A stretch of DNA of 64,000 nt. It comes from Gordonia jinghuaiqii. GTDB taxonomy: Bacteria; Actinomycetota; Actinomycetes; Mycobacteriales; Mycobacteriaceae. Where the stretch lies: the NCBI RefSeq assembly GCF_014041935.1, contig NZ_CP059491.1:2108001-2172000 (forward strand). Direction: 5' to 3'. Both the position numbers and the translations under genes were made by a program. Shown here one piece after another: positions 63,331 to 64,000 of the stretch. Each line of letters opens with the position of its first letter. Positions within the stretch are counted from its first letter, which is position 1. The notes beneath the pieces are model-generated. The model ran no database searches. It worked only from the letters and a program-made list of their open reading frames with translations, and was not told the DNA's origin.

Positions 63331-64000
63331 TCAGTGACTGCTCAGGAGCTCTTCGAGCTGTGACTCGATGCCTGAGGTGGTCGCGGTGGAGCCCCGCTCG
63401 ACCGGTCTGTCGATGGTGAAGCGTTGGTCGATGATTCGGCGGGTGTGCAGGCGGGGGGTGTACGGGCGTGGGGTATCGCCGGACGTCTGGGGTCCGTGGA
63501 TCTCGTGGCGCACCTGCGCGAGGTGGGCGCTCAGCCGGTCGGGTGCGTCGGGCCGCCGGTTGATGCGTTCGGGGTTGGGTGGTGCTCCTGGCTCGGCGTT
63601 GAGTCGCCAGACGCAGCGGCCTTCGTCGGGGCCGGAGCGTTGCATTCGGGTGGTGTACTGGCCGGGTTTGTCGCCGACCATCCGGTTGTGTCGCGGGCAG
63701 GCGGGAGTCAGGTCGGTGATGTCGGTGAGTCCGCCCATGCTCCAGTCGAGTTGGGCGTGATGCATCTCGACCTGGGAGGCGGGTTGCCCACAGCCGGGTG
63801 TGGAGCAGACTTCGCCGTCGGGGCGGGCGAAGGAGACGAGGCGCTGATCGCGGGTGGCGAGGCGTTTGCCGTGTCCGAAGTACAGCGGGACGGCGGTGGT
63901 GTCCTTGAAGATCGCGAGGTAGGGCTGGGCGTCGGCAGCGAGCTCGATGACGTCGGCGATCGGCATGACTGTTCCGGTGACGGTCGTGGCGAGGCCGGCT
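63331..64000 (-). CDS. DUF222/13E12-type HNH endonuclease domain protein (partial at right edge)
   Basis: The frame stays open to the window edge, so the N-terminal DUF222 region lies outside. The visible 222 residues include the HNH nuclease: CSTPGCGQPASQVEMHH, then GGLTDITDLTPACPRHN, giving two zinc-type cysteine pairs and the His-Asn pair. A variable basic tail follows. This family is multicopy in mycolata (the 13E12 repeat family) and often associated with mobile DNA, but its function is unknown. Confidence 0.85.
   Translation of the reverse strand, partial: AGLATTVTGTVMPIADVIELAADAQPYLAIFKDTTAVPLYFGHGKRLATRDQRLVSFARPDGEVCSTPGCGQPASQVEMHHAQLDWSMGGLTDITDLTPACPRHNRMVGDKPGQYTTRMQRSGPDEGRCVWRLNAEPGAPPNPERINRRPDAPDRLSAHLAQVRHEIHGPQTSGDTPRPYTPRLHTRRIIDQRFTIDRPVERGSTATTSGIESQLEELLSSH

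Overview
The window is high-GC actinobacterial chromosome and almost certainly comes from a mycolic-acid-producing member of the Mycobacteriales. Gordonia is my best guess, from the look of the proteins rather than from any search. The reasons are NucS instead of MutS/MutL, a single-chain type I fatty acid synthase followed by acpS, a DUF4185/GH183 putative D-arabinanase, an Lsr2 nucleoid protein, and gene order that follows the M. tuberculosis Rv1321-Rv1343c block and the fas-acpS-bcp-DUF3618 block. There is no rRNA, CRISPR array, insertion sequence or prophage. Two tRNA genes (Leu-TAG, Lys-CTT) are present.

Layout. 1-6.7 kb: end of an unidentified gene, nucS, a DivIVA-like coiled-coil gene, methylmalonyl-CoA epimerase, a thiolase, a DUF3817 membrane protein, an MFS transporter and a thioredoxin-TPR protein. 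6.8-11 kb: glgE-glgB (alpha-glucan synthesis from maltose-1-phosphate). 11-15.3 kb: pncB-pncA-dinG (NAD salvage plus an Fe-S helicase). 15.3-23.3 kb: clpS, DUF2017, a P1-family peptidase, mec-cysO-cysM (cysteine from a protein thiocarboxylate), rhomboid, murI, an Rv1339-like phosphodiesterase, rph and rdgB. 23.4-31.9 kb: two small membrane proteins, tRNA-Leu, an acidic protein, an lsr2 paralogue, a large secreted protein with pentapeptide repeats, a methyltransferase, a trans-sulfuration enzyme and an OpgC-like acyltransferase. 32-42 kb: an acyl-CoA synthetase, a DEAD-box helicase, a cysteine-less rhodanese, a 1411-residue SF1 helicase fused to a PD-(D/E)XK-like nuclease, a class III sirtuin and a HIT hydrolase. 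42.5-54 kb: fas and acpS, a TetR regulator, bcp, DUF3618 and tRNA-Lys. 54.4-64 kb: envelope and lipid functions (L,D-transpeptidase, putative endo-D-arabinanase, ceramidase with TetR and a Tat-exported amine oxidase), a 31-residue membrane protein, a DAACS symporter and the end of an HNH/DUF222 protein.

How the genes work together. Several tight blocks are visible from overlapping or near-touching frames: mec-cysO-cysM, rph-rdgB, glgE-glgB, fas-acpS, the acyltransferase with the trans-sulfuration enzyme, HIT with sirtuin, and amine oxidase with TetR and ceramidase. At least nine genes have a TANNNT hexamer 6-7 bases before the start codon, which suggests leaderless mRNAs.

The most unusual features are these. 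(1) Short tandem repeats with a period of about 15 bp, different in sequence at each site, occur at a dozen places in and between genes. (2) A run of eight G fuses the MFS and thioredoxin frames; removing one G would restore two genes overlapping by GTGA. (3) CysO is encoded with a C-terminal Gly-Gly-Cys, the same covalent structure as the CysO-cysteine intermediate. (4) A giant helicase-nuclease looks like a defence gene. (5) A 31-residue, probably leaderless membrane protein lies beside the DAACS symporter.
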